DNA of 64,000 bases from Zantedeschia hybrid cultivar (Eukaryota; Streptophyta; Magnoliopsida; Alismatales; Araceae). Below are positions 22,779 to 34,308 of the stretch, piece by piece. The notes below the pieces were generated by a model that saw only the letters and a program-made list of their open reading frames with translations, searched no databases and was not told where the DNA came from. Position numbers and translations under genes: made by a program. The first letter of the stretch is position 1. The number at the start of each line of letters is the position of its first letter. The stretch spans positions 13,752,501 through 13,816,500 of the forward strand of contig JARZZO010000004.1 of the NCBI GenBank assembly GCA_030544215.1. Direction: 5' to 3'.

Positions 22779-22821
22779 CAGTACCCACGGGTACTGTAGC
22801 TACAGTACCGCGGTACTGTAG
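22779..22821. repeat. Three fused palindromes built on GGTACTGTAG
   Basis: CAGTACCCACGGGTACTG (22779-22796) is an inverted repeat with a 2-base centre. GGTACTGTAGCTACAGTACC (22790-22809) is a perfect 20-bp palindrome. Bases 22800-22821 form a perfect 22-bp palindrome centred on CG. Neighbours share arms, so the strand could fold in alternative ways. The block lies between CT-rich tracts in the solo LTR. Confidence 0.9.
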
Positions 22822-23574
22822 CACTCTTTCTCTCTCTCTCTAGCTTCGTTCCCTCTCTCTCTCTCACTTGCTCTCTCTCTCTCTACATCTCTCTCAAACC
22901 GGCGACTGTCAAGGGCAAAAGGTTGACTCAAGGCACTGCAACTGACTATTGGAAAGAGTATAGGGCGGCCAAAGATCCACGCGAAGGGCGACAACGGCTG
23001 CAAGCACCAGTTTTCTCTCTCGATCACCTCTCTCTCTAGCTTTTGAGTTCTCCATATTACACTGTATTTTGAATATTTTATGTAAAAGTTTTCTTATAAA
23101 AATCATATTATTTTTTTATTTTCAATGTCTCTGTAAAATTTCATATATTTCTGTGAACGAATGACAGTAGCTTCTTGGAAAAAAGTTATATTTTCTCCTT
23201 CTTTTTGTTCTGCAACTTTTCTTTTTTATTCTGTTTACATTACTCAAACTTTATATTCTACTTTTAACTAGTATTTTAGATGTAGTCTTAGTTCAATAGA
23301 TGGTCTGATTATGCTCGTTTAGGGGTGCTCCTTTTGTGAGTTCATAGTAAGTCCGAATAGTTTTAATTGTTGTTTATTAAATCATCATGCTCCATCATCT
23401 TTCATCTATGTTTTTCCTTTAAAAAAATCTAAGGTTTTCAACTTTAAAAATCTATTTCCCCGTGGATTCGACTCGGACTCACCATTACTATTGTTAAAGT
23501 TTAATTTGAATGAACCGATTAATTTAGATTGCTAGCTTTGATTTTTAACGACACAATCTTAAGCTATCAGCTGT

Positions 23575-24646
23575 CAAGTCTTATGACTTCATTAAGAATG
23601 AAGATGAGCCTTGTGTGTACAAGAAGACTAGTGGGAGCGCAGTCACCTTCTTAGTTCTTTATGTAGACGACATACTACTCATTGGGAATGATGTAGCTAT
23701 GATGTCATCGGTAAAGATTTGACTGTCGAAAAACTTCTCTATGAAGGATTTGGGAGAAGCATCCTACGTATTGGGAATACGGATCTATAGAGTTAAATCA
23801 AAGATGATACTTGGAATGACCCAACCCTTGTACATAGATACCATAGTCAAAAGGTTTGGCATAAAAAATTCCAAGAGAGGTCTCATACCGATGAGGCATG
23901 GAATTAATCTCTCAAAGGAACAGTCTCCTAAGACTCCTAATGAGAGGGCATTCATGGATAGAGTACCCTATGCCTCGGCCATATGATCTATCATGTATGC
24001 CATGCTATGTACACGGCATGATGTTGCATATGCTCTAAGTATTACGAGTAGATTTCAGACTGATCCAGACGAAGAGCAATGGAAGACAGTCAAATGTATC
24101 CTTAAGTACTTAAGAAGAACTAAGGATATGTTTCTAGTCTATGGAGGAGATGACTTGAAACTGGGAGGTTTTACTAACTCGAGTTTCCAGTCAAATACAG
24201 ATGATAGCAAGTCTACATCTGGATTCGTGTTTACTTTGAACGGAGGCACAGTGTGCTGGAAGAGTTCCAAGTAAGCAACCACTGTAGATTCGATAACTGA
24301 AGCTGAGTACATCTCTGCAGCTGAAGCCGTCAAGGAAGCAGTGTGGTTGAAGAAATTCATCACCGACCTCGGCGTAGTTCCCAGCATGTCTGAACCTGTT
24401 CCACTGTTGTGCGACAACAATGGAGCGATTGCACAAGCAAAAGAACCGCGGTCTTATCAAAAATTGAAACATATTCTGAGGCGCTTTCATCTTATCAGAG
24501 AGATCATATCAAGAGGAGATGTAGTGGTGGAAAGAGTTCCATCTGTCGACAATGTAGCAGATCCACTGACAAAGCCGTTGTCTCAAATTGTGTTTGAGCG
24601 TCACCTAGAGTCTATAGGCTTACTGTATAAAGGTAATTGGCTTTAG
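23575..24646 (+). pseudogene. Copia pol, part 2: RT end and RNase H (decayed)
   Basis: Continues the RT after the solo LTR: YVDDILLIGND (catalytic YVDD) near 23661, then KDLGEASYVLGIRI. The RNase H contains SKSTSGFVF near 24210 and TEAEYI near 24300, and ends at GNWL followed by a stop at 24644-24646. In-frame stops occur near 23721, 23984 and 24274. Homologous to the second half of copia pol; inactive. Confidence 0.87.
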
Positions 24647-24647
24647 T

Positions 24648-24660
24648 CCAAGTGAGAGAT
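24648..24660 (+). other. Polypurine tract before the copia 3' LTR
   Basis: CCAAGTGAGAGAT lies immediately 5' of the TGTTAG LTR start. A short purine-rich stretch of this kind primes plus-strand synthesis in copia elements. Confidence 0.7.
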
Positions 24661-27600
24661 TGTTAGTCTTAGGTGGCCTACAAGCCAATAAGAGTTTGTA
24701 ATCTCGTTCATTTATTAATATATAATGGCATTATATTCATTATGTATAATTCGTATTATTATCGTCTCATAATGAAGTCCGTGAATATGTGTGACAGTGA
24801 TCAGATTATGATGAGATCATACTAGTGAGACTGATCACTTAAACACACATATTCTTAATCGTTCATAGTCGGAGGACATCCGAGAAGGACATCGAATATT
24901 TGGTTAGACTAATACAAATTACTCCTGCTTATATGATGAGGGTGACTGATCTCATAAGTCACTTGTGTGGAGACACTAAGGCGAATTTGTAAGTGCTCAT
25001 TAGAGAATGAGTTCATTGAACTGATCCGATTGAATTGTTGGATGGTATTGTACCTCACTATCAACCAGCTTGATTATATTGTCGCAGTTGTGTGGATGGT
25101 TCTCGGACCTGAGACACCAAGGACACCTTGTCGGTGGATTTCTGTGCTTTGACCTTGGTTTATGAATCTCTAACTACGGGATTCTAAACAGCTAAGATCG
25201 GGTACAGCAGAATACCGTCGAAAGGGGAATTAAGTGTCAATAAGGAATCATTCGTTCTCTGTACTTAGAGAGAGAATGCTCTAAGAAGGATGTGGGAAGT
25301 CTCTGGCCAGGGCAGACGATAATTTCGGGAAATGAGTTTTCCGATATTATACGGCGGCATCTGATCCAAGTGAGTCGACCGGTTAGGGTTTGACAGTACA
25401 TCATACCCTGAGTTTACTCGAGAGCATTATACGAATGAAGGATTATATCTACGCGGTAATTGTCGACGGAAAGGTTCCAAGAGTGTGTTACTTAACCCCG
25501 ATACCTTCCGAGTTCACGCGGTGTTGCTTGGCACCCAACGTGATCGGAGGCCCGATCGAATTCGATGTGCGACATTGATTTGGTTGATTAATTAATTGAT
25601 ATGAGTTATTAATTGATTAATCAGGCCAGTGAGGAGTCACTGTGTAAGGATTGAGGTTTCGGATCCGGTTAGTGGGTCAATTTCGAGGTCGGATCCCTTA
25701 GTTTGGGCCCTAGTGGGGCTGAGACTTAGTTTCTTTTTCGCGTCGAGCTTGCTCGATGCGGTTCAAACGGCGTCCAGAAATGTGGACGTGTTTTAGGCTG
25801 TGTCACGTGGGCGCCACGTGGGCTGGCCTTGGGGCGCGAGAGTACGGCCCTGGTCATATCGTCTGAATGGCGTCTTAGATGGACAACGACATTTAGAGTA
25901 CGACCATGATTTGTCAGTGTACGGCCCGGTCTTGTCATCTGAATGACGTAGGGCTTGGACAACGCGTTTTCTCCAGTTTCTATTTGACCCCGCGAACCCT
26001 CTCTCCTTTCCCTCATTCTCTCCTTTCTCTTCTCTCTCCTCTCTTCCCTCCGATCTCCGACGACCACTCCCCCTCTTTTGCTTTCCTCCCTCCATCCCAT
26101 CTCTCCCTCCACTTCATCAACCTCCTAACTCCCACCACTACCACCACCATCTCATTCGCGGCGTTTTTCTCTCCGGACGGCGGCCGACGTCCCGATGAAG
26201 TAACGGCGTCCACGGCAGTATCGGCAGCGGCGTGTGGCGAGGCAGGTTAGCGGCTTGGAACTAGGAGGAGTTCGAATAACTGGTAGGGTGACGATCCCCG
26301 CTGTATTTTGTTTAAAAGCATGTTTTTTCCCGCTTTGAAGCATGTTTATGGGACTCTTGGGGTGAAAATACTAAATGCATGTAATGAGAAATTGGGTGTT
26401 TTAATGGGTATTTAGGTTCTCCTCTCCCTCCTTCATTTTTCGGGGTTTTTCGTGCGATTAGGGGGAGAGATCCCACCTCATGGATTGGGGGAAGGCGGAG
26501 GGAGAACCTGTCTGTGAAGGTTGAATGGCATCGGGGGACAGCGATGCCTTTTAAAAAGACGACTTCCACCCACGACGCGATTTGACCCAGATAACAGACT
26601 CTGTCTCTGGAATTGAATGGTGTCCAGGGACAGCGACGCCATTTTTAATGGCATCCTCTGTGAACGACGCGTTTTAGGCCTTTTCCTGAAGCCATATTTC
26701 ACATGAACCAGTTTAGGGAGTTTGAATGACGTCGGCCTTGGGCGACGCGATTCAAGCCAGAACACCATTGATCCCTGCAATTAACACGTACTTACATTGT
26801 CATATAGTTTAGTTAATTGCATGCTTAGAAATGTATTCGATGACATTGGATTCTATGTGATCGGATCGCACCGTGTTGTGCTTTGTGCGATCGTGGGCCT
26901 AGAGTGACAGTTGTTAGCGCTTAGGCACCCTATGTCGGTGTAGGAGTAACACGGCGCCGGTGTGGGAGTGGGGTGACGCCTAGAGAGAAGGGTCACCTGG
27001 TGTACCCCGGGGTATAGTTAGTACCAGTGTAGGAGTTGTACATTCGGAGTGTCACTCGTGCTGGGGGAAGTAGAACCACTTGGAGCCTGTCAGGCCGGAG
27101 TAGCCAGCGCACTATCCGAGGGGTTGCTGTTTGGTCTCAGCGGGTCAGAGTTTCTCGCGTTTGGCCGTGTGGTTGGCGTGTTTGGCCGAGATGCTGGTTG
27201 TGGGCTCCATGGTAGAATGGTTTCAGAGTTGTGCATGTGTTTTACATCGAAATGTAGGAGTTATGTTTATTGCTTTACTTGCTTAAATTATTTATATTTG
27301 TGTTGCTGCACTTGTGGGTGCGTGAGTGGGCAGTGGGGATCGAAGGATCCCTACTGAGTCTTTTCAATGAGACTCACCCATACGCTTTCAGGTGAGGGTT
27401 CCAAGCAGGCGTAGCGAGGAGAGTGTTGCTTTGGGCTGCGCGCCAGCAGCCGTTGTTCCGGGGTATGCCCCGATGTAGTTGTTATTTTATTTTCTGGCAT
27501 GTATGCTTAATTGTTTCTTTTCAGTTGGAGTATGTAATTATTTGCTGTGTTGAGTCGCATTGTAATAATTTTAATTCTTGCCCTTCCTTTTTAATTCAAT

Positions 27601-28237
27601 GCGATGTGAATGTTTAGCTTAATTTACTATTTATTTCTCAGACTTATCCAGATCCTGGTTTGGCTCCAAATTAATGATTCGGTACCCATTTAGTAATCGG
27701 ATCCCCGATTATAGGGTGACGGGTCGTTACACACTGTACTTATTGGGCCATTAACCGGACTGGTTATTGGGCCTTGAGGGTCACACGCAAAAGATTTTCA
27801 AGGCGATGGATAAATAAGTGGCTTTTATATAAACCGGAGGTTTTTTTTATGAAAAACTACGTGGTTAATATAAAATGTAGTAAACGGGCTGAGCAGGCCA
27901 AGCTGCTGCTAACCTTAGCCGCCCCCTCCTCTCTCTCTTTGGCACCCTAGACGAATATGGATCCCCGGATCTGCTCCGCCGCTTCTCTCACTCCCGTTCG
28001 ACGGGAAATCGTTTGTACGTTGCGGCGAACGGTGGAGACTTCGTGGGTTGTGAAGAACGAGGAACATGAGGATATCCGTCGCGAGGAGGATCGCGTGGAC
28101 TCCGCTAGAGGCCGGACGCTTGCACACACGGTAAAAACCGATTATCCGATTTTTAGATTTTCGAAACGGGAACGGATCTCTGTTATGATTTTATTTCCGC
28201 TGCGTGGGAGATCCGAAGAAATCGCGAAAACCCAACA
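24661..28237 (+). repeat. 3' LTR of the copia element, split by a solo LTR
   Basis: Bases 24661-25642 and 27737-28237 align to the 5' LTR without a gap once one copy of CACTG is discounted. The end CCCAACA keeps the terminal CA. The middle, 25643-27731, is a separate insertion. A 62-codon frame at 25390-25578 matches that at 16198-16386 because the LTRs are copies. Confidence 0.92.
25643..27731. mobile_element. Solo LTR S1 (dyad-bearing family), 2089 bp
   Basis: Ends TGTAAGGATTGAGG and GGGTCGTTACA, flanked by CACTG at 25638-25642 and 27732-27736, inside the copia 3' LTR. No coding region, so it is a solo LTR or a very short non-autonomous element. It aligns along its length with S2 (28738-30820) and, inverted, with S3 (35942-38655). 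The complementary strand starts TGTAACGACCCG, an LTR start common in Ty3 elements, so transcription may run right to left. It carries nine dyads with left half-sites from 25740 to 26729, and a CT-rich tract near 26000-26110. Confidence 0.9.
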
Positions 28238-28242
28238 AGATT

Positions 28243-28732
28243 AACCCTTAAGATTGATCACATTCCTTGGAGTTATAGTTTTGATCCTCAGTCAAAAGTG
28301 TAGTTGATAAGATGGCTATGGTTGAGTTTTTTGATTGGATGGTGAAAATTAAACCGAAAAGGATGGGAATCAACCTAGAAGGGGTAATTGAATATTTTAA
28401 TCTTTTAGTAATTTAGTAATTTTTTACTTTTTTGTATTTAGAGAAGAGGATTTAGAGGGGGACACATCTAGGTTAGATGCGCCCTGGAGCGAATTATAGC
28501 TGGCAAGGTTAATTTCATATAAATCCTCCTTACATGCAAAATATCAAATATACCCGTCTTATATAAACTATATCTCATATACTCTCACTATAACAATATA
28601 GTTTCAAAAATGCCCCTTGCTCCTGCAGTTGCGCCAACACATTGGACGCACCCGTGCCTAGCCCAGCACCCCGTCTATTGGCGATATTGGCGACAGTGTC
28701 TCCACGTACCCGTACCTTCGCATTTCCACAAA
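28243..28732. other. Unique-looking spacer between copia and solo LTR S2
   Basis: About 490 bp of apparent host DNA with no gene, tandem repeat or element end recognised. Confidence 0.5.
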
Positions 28733-28737
28733 CACTT

Positions 28738-30820
28738 TGTAAGGATTGAGGTTTCGGATCCGGTTATCGGATTAGTTTCGTGGTCGGATCTCTTGGGTTG
28801 GGCCCTTGTTTGGCTGGGGCTTGTGTTCTTTTTTGCGTCGAGCTTGTTCAACGCGGTTCAAACGACGTCCGGTTAGGTGGACGCATTTTAGATTGTGCCA
28901 CGTGCACGCCACGTGGGCTGGTGTTGGGCCGCGGGAGTACGGCCCCGAAGCGTTTTTATCTAGTTTCAGTTTGACCCCGTGAACCCTCTCTCCTTTCTCT
29001 CATTCTCTCCACTTCTTTCTCTCTCCTCCTCTTTCTCTTCAAGCCTCCGGCGCCCTTTTCCCCCTTCTCCTTCCTTTCCTCTCCCCATTCCTCCTCTCCC
29101 TCCACTCCATCAACCTCCTAACTTCCACCACTGCCACCACCATTTCCTTCGCGGCGCATTTCTCTCCGGACGGCGGCCGACGTCCTGGTAGAGTAACGGC
29201 GTCCACGGCAGTACCGGCGGCGGCTCGTGGCATGACGGTTCGGCGGCTTGGAGCTTGGAGGAGTTCGAGTAACCAGTAGGATGACAATCCTCGCAATGTT
29301 TTGTTTAAAACCATGTTTTTCCTGCTTTCAAGCATGTTTAGAGGATTTTCGCGATGAAAATGTTAATCTTATAGAATGTGGAATGGTAGGTTTTTATTGG
29401 GTATTTGGGTTCTCCTCTTACTCCCCTATTTTTCGACGTTTCTGTGCAATTTGGGGGAGAAAATCCCCCCTTGTGAATTGGGGAAGGCAGAGGGAGAACT
29501 TGTCTGTGAGGGTTAAATGGCGTCTGGGGACAGCGACGCCATTTAAAAGGCGGCTTCCACCCACGACGCGATTTATCTCAGATAACAAACTCTGTCTTTG
29601 GATTGAATAGCGTCCAGGGACAGCGACGCCATTCAAATGACGACTCCTTTTGAATGACGCAATTTAGTTAATCACCCCGAGGCCTGATTCTATTTCTGTC
29701 GCGATTAGGCAACTAGGGACAGCGACGTCTTTTAAAAGATGACTACCTTACACGACGCGTTTTAGGCCATCTTTCGAGGTCAGTTTTTACATGAACCAGT
29801 TTAGGGGTCTTGAATTACGTCGGCTTTGGGCGACGCTATTCAAGACAAAATCTCATTAAAGCATGCAATTAACATGTGTTTATATTGTTAGATAGTTTGG
29901 ATAAATGTATGTTTGAAAACATACTCGAGGATGATGATTTCTACCTGATCGGATCGCACCGTGTTGCGTTTTGTGCTATCGTGGGCCTAGAGTGACAGTT
30001 GTTAGCGTGTAGGCACCCTGTGTCAGTGTGGGAGTGACACGGCACCGGTGTGAGAGTGGTGGGGTGACGTCTAGAGAGAGGGTCACCTGGTGTACCCCAG
30101 GGTATAACTAGTACCAGTGTGGGAGTGGTACATTCGGAGTGTCACTCGTGCTGGGGGAAGCAGAACCACCTGGAGCCGGTCAGGCCGAAGTAGCCAGCGC
30201 GCTATCCGAAGGGTTGCTGTTTGGTATTAGTGGGTCGGTGTTTTTTGCGTTCGGCCGCGTGGTTTGTGTGTTTAGACGAGACACTAGTTGTGGACTCCGT
30301 GGTGAAGTCGTTTTCAGAGTCGTGTATGCTACTGTTATGAATGCATGTGTTTACTGCTTTATTTATTTAAATTGCCTATATTTGTGTTATTGCACTTGTG
30401 GGTGTATGAGTGGGTGGTGGGGATCGAAGGATCCCTACTGAGTCCATTTCGATGAGACTCACCCCCTGCGGTTTTCAAGTGAGAGTTTCAGGCAGGCGTA
30501 ACGAGGAGAATGTTGCCTTGGGTTGTGCGTCAGCAGCCGCTGTTCCGGGATATGTCCCGATGTAGTTGTTATTTTCTTTTCTAACATGTACGTTTAATTA
30601 TTTCTTTTCTATTTGAATATGTAATTAATTGTTGAGTCAAGTCGAATTGTAATAATTTTTAATTTCTGCACTTCTTTCACAATTCAATGTGATGTGGATG
30701 TTTAGCTTAGTTTATCATTTATTTTCCATACTTATCGAGATCTTGATTTGGCTCTAAATTTAATGATTCGGTATCCATTTAGTAATCGGATGCCCGATTA
30801 TAAGGTGGCGGGTTGTTACA
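28738..30820. mobile_element. Solo LTR S2 (dyad-bearing family), 2083 bp
   Basis: Same family and orientation as S1: starts TGTAAGGATTGAGG, ends GGGTTGTTACA. Flanked by the perfect 5-bp duplication CACTT (28733-28737 and 30821-30825). Nine dyads have left half-sites at 28835, 28865, 29520, 29550, 29610, 29640, 29709, 29739 and 29817; only the one at 29640 has an 11-base spacer. Its insertion about 500 bp from the copia element is independent, since its duplication differs. Confidence 0.92.
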
Positions 30821-30825
30821 CACTT

Positions 30826-31097
30826 GGTAATAAAAGGAAAAAAAATCCACCACCACCAGCACCACCACTACAAAAGTGGGAAGTTCTTGTAAATAATAGC
30901 ATCGCATATGCAATGTGGAGATTGTTGTATTAACCTGAAGGCAAGGCGGGGGCATAGGACGAAGTTGTCGACGAGGCGGCAGGTGAAGGCGTTGTGACGA
31001 GTATGCCGCAGGAGGAGCCGTGGTCAGTGTACTCCACCTCATAGTTACACTGGTTACTAGGGACGATACAACGGGGATGCTAGGCATCACCAACATA
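30826..31097. other. Spacer with a CCA-rich stretch
   Basis: Mixed-composition DNA continuing the host flank after S2. A CCACCACCAGCACCACC run is present; no gene is seen. Confidence 0.4.
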
Positions 31098-31700
31098 GGC
31101 GTGCAAGGTGGTGACAACTTGCAGGGAGACATAGAGTAGGTGCTCGCATGGGACCAGCTTCTTCTTCATCGGCCTATACAATGGGTGGGTCGTTGTGGGC
31201 CCCCACCACCATGCCAAGCCAAACCAAGCATTCCATTATGGTTCCATTAACCCAAACAGACAAATCGAGGAAACAAAGAAAGCACGAGCACAACCACCAG
31301 AGAGAGAGAGAGAGGCATGCAAGGTGACGGCAACTTGCAAGGAGACATAGAGCATGCCAAGTCAAACCAAGCATTCCATTATGGTTCCATTAACCCAAAC
31401 AGACAAATCGAGGAAACAAAGAAAGCACGAGCACAACCACCAGAGAGAGAGAGAGAGAGAGAGAGAGGCGTGCAAGGTGGTGGCAACTTGCAAGGAGACA
31501 TAGAGCATGTGCTCGCATGGGACCGGCTTCTTCTTCATCGGCCTGTACAGTGGGTGGGGTCCTTGTGGCACCCCACCACCATGCCAAGCAAACGAAGCAT
31601 TTCATTATGGTTCATTAACCCAAACAAACAAATCGAGGAAACGAAGAAAGCACGAGCACAACCACCAAAGAGAGAGAGAGGGAGAGGCGCTTAACCAAAG
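31098..31700. repeat. Tandem repeat, about 2.7 copies of a ~220-bp unit
   Basis: Units start at GYRTGCAAGGTG near 31098, 31315 and 31469. Each carries ACTTGCARGGAGACATAGAG and a block ending in an (AG)n run. The middle unit lacks about 65 bp. Frames through the array are chance products of the repeat. Confidence 0.85.
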
Positions 31701-31841
31701 GGCATAGAAAGTTGTTTACACCTTAGTTAATATTCTTATGTCTGGTTTAGTTAAATGGATGGAGAGTAACGAGAGTGACACTCTTGGTAGGATGTTATCA
31801 TAATAAGGGTATATATGATATTGTGTATATAAGAGGGGTGT

Positions 31842-31912
31842 ATTATATATATATATATACATGTATATATATATATATATGTACATATACATATATATAT
31901 ATATATATATAC
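31842..31912. repeat. TA/TACA microsatellite
   Basis: Alternating TATATA runs broken by ACATG and GTACATATAC. Strongly self-complementary. Confidence 0.9.
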
Positions 31913-33230
31913 CCACGCAAATTCTACTTTTTAAAATGATAAAAAATATAAAAAATACAAATTAGTCAAATTTGTCTTTGAGATTGTTCCTATCCATCGG
32001 AGTTTTAGTGTTCATCAATTTGCATGAATCAAATCGAATGGTTACAATCAAATTAGATACGACTGAATAATGAAAATTAAGTTCCAAGAGATGGAAACAA
32101 CAAGAATAATTGAATATTAAAATATAATGATGATCTTTATTTTTTTTCAACATAAGGATGCAGTGGATTAAGACCATACAGTTAAATTGTACCACTGTAG
32201 TAAATCACGTCACAACATTTCCTATGTATATATAGAGAGAGTTGCACAGATACTTTAGTGAGTATTCAAGTGCATTTTCAAATTTAAACATTTTGGTCAC
32301 CAACCATATGCCTTTAAAAAGGGCTATGATGATGATTTATCTATGTTTTGTTCTCAAAGGAAAAATAACAAGCATTTGCAATCACAACGCCGATGTTTAA
32401 TCATGACTCAAAGTAAATTAGATGACATTAAAAATGGGATATCCACTTGAAGGTTAGACAATTTCAACACTGACTTTTGTTTTTAGCTGATTTAAACATC
32501 AATTTTTTTCTTTTCTCTATAATATCTTCTATGTGAGATCTCAGTTATAATGAAGTAAAGACATCTGTTTTTTAAGGAGAACGTGGTTATTAACTCATGA
32601 ATGGAAAGGGATTAACTCATATCGTACCATAATTAAAGCAAAATTGCGGATACAAAATTACAGCTGCTCTGGTCAGTAGCAACCTTGTGGGTTCAACATA
32701 TGCATCTAATCTATCGGATCAAACATGTTTCAAAGTGTAAACATGCTCCTATCAGAAGTTTAAACGTCTCCCAAGGTTGGTGTACACATGCTATTGATTT
32801 CCATTCAAATTAGTATTATTTAATTTTAATAATGATTGAAAACAAAAAACAAATCATGTATGCCCTCGCTTTCGGACTATTGACTTGTTGAGAACCACCT
32901 TCTACCATTTCATAATTAAGATCTATAATAAAATTTTCTTGAATAAATAACTTTAAAAAGTAGTTACAAATGTATTCACTTTTGTTTCAAAATTGAATAT
33001 TACTATAAAATATCTTTAATTATAAGTTCGAGTTCTGATGAAAACAAATTGAGACATGAACAGTTTGGATCCCCATTTTCAAGCAAGCCCCACAAGTCCA
33101 TATCATTTAGAATTATTATTTTAAGAGAGATGTTCTTCTTAAAAGTCTAATAATAAAATAGTTGTGTTTTAAATATATTTACACACACCTCACACTCGCG
33201 AATATGTTATTTTTGAAAGATTACTGTCAC
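31913..33230. other. AT-rich intergenic DNA, nothing recognised
   Basis: No domain-bearing frame, no clear repeat. It ends at the TTA duplication of the Harbinger element. Confidence 0.5.
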
Positions 33231-34308
33231 TTAGGTTCACTTTGTTTGCAGAATAGCTTAAACCAGAATAAGGTTTTGGAGATTTCTTAAATCAGAATAA
33301 GAAGTATTTTGATTTGGTAAGTAGTTGGTATTCCACCCAGAATAAGGAGAATTGTACTGCACTATTCTAAGTGATTTAGTAAGAATGAGTAGAATAAAGA
33401 GTGGAATAAAGAGAGGAATAAGATATCAAAATATCCATGTTACCTTTGCATAGGTTATTTTTAATTTCTATGTTTTTCAAATTACTTATTAATGTGTATA
33501 GTATTATTGGGTTTGTCAATTGTTTTTATTCTCATTTCCAAAATTAACACACGTTACAACATGAATATATAAATTTATTTTAAAGGTATATTATTATTTT
33601 TTTTCCCGTCAAATTTGATGATTTAACACAATATATTGTTAAAAAAGAATTTAGAATAAAAATATTCATTTGAATGAGATAAACTTGGCAACATGTTGTG
33701 ACCAAAATTATGTTTTTATGGACGCGAAAAATAGAGTCATGAATTAAATTCATTAAATAAATATTACTACGAGACTATTCTCAGCATCTAGTAACTAAAG
33801 ATCACTAACCTTTTATTTTATTCTTTTCTAATGACACAATGATGATTGTGACAACCTCAAATGTATACGTTTCAATCTCAACATAGCGAAATATAGTCCT
33901 CAATTTGTATAACATATTGTAATCGTACACTCAGTTACACCAAAATTTTGTCCATAGACAAAGTCACCCACCATAACAATCTATACAAATCCGTCAATTC
34001 AATAAATACAATTTTAATTTTACAATATCTATTATAACTAAAAAAAATTTATAATACATCATTCATGAGCCGTCTTTTTAGCCAAATCCACAAGTGACCT
34101 TCCTTTACCCCTGTGATAAAAAATTTGAACTTTTACACACAAAAAATTAGTAGATTATGTGCAACAAATATGAAAATAAATTAAAACAATGAGAACAGTA
34201 AAATTACATTACCTACCGTTGTCATAACCTCACCTTCCATTAGTATACTGTAACGCTGTCAAGTATTAATCATTTCTAAGCTCAGAAACATGTATATAGT
34301 ATACAAAA

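Larger units (their letters stand above)
22258..23569. mobile_element. Solo LTR inserted in copia RT
   Basis: Begins TGATAAATTAG and ends AAGCTATCA, so it has TG...CA ends. Flanks are GCTAT (22253-22257) and GCTGT (23570-23574), a 5-bp duplication with one transition. The copia RT reading resumes directly after the second flank. There is no internal coding region. The GTGGATTCGACTCGGACTC block near its right end resembles the U5 of Ty3 elements. It carries pyrimidine-rich (CT)n tracts, three fused palindromes and a tRNA-like B box. Confidence 0.8.
15473..28237 (+). mobile_element. Ty1/copia retrotransposon with nested solo LTRs
   Basis: Bounded by two LTRs (15473-17028 and 24661-28237, the latter enlarged by a nested insertion). 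The identical 5-bp duplication AGATT flanks it at 15468-15472 and 28238-28242. A tRNA-iMet-type primer site follows the 5' LTR and a short purine tract precedes the 3' LTR. Domain order gag, protease, integrase, RT, RNase H is copia. About nine differences in the first ~215 aligned LTR bases indicate a fairly old insertion. Pol is riddled with stops. LTRs of about 1.55 kb suit the Angela/Tork group, but I cannot place it firmly. Confidence 0.93.

Noticed and set aside
16198..25578. Conserved 62-codon frame in both copia LTRs (16198-16386 and 25390-25578) as a gene
   Set aside because: Conservation follows from LTR duplication, and the frame has no start context or domain.
25906..29191. Frames in the CT-rich tracts of S1 and S2 as proteins
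   Set aside because: Low-complexity serine/proline/leucine runs from CT-rich DNA, not conserved between the two LTR copies.
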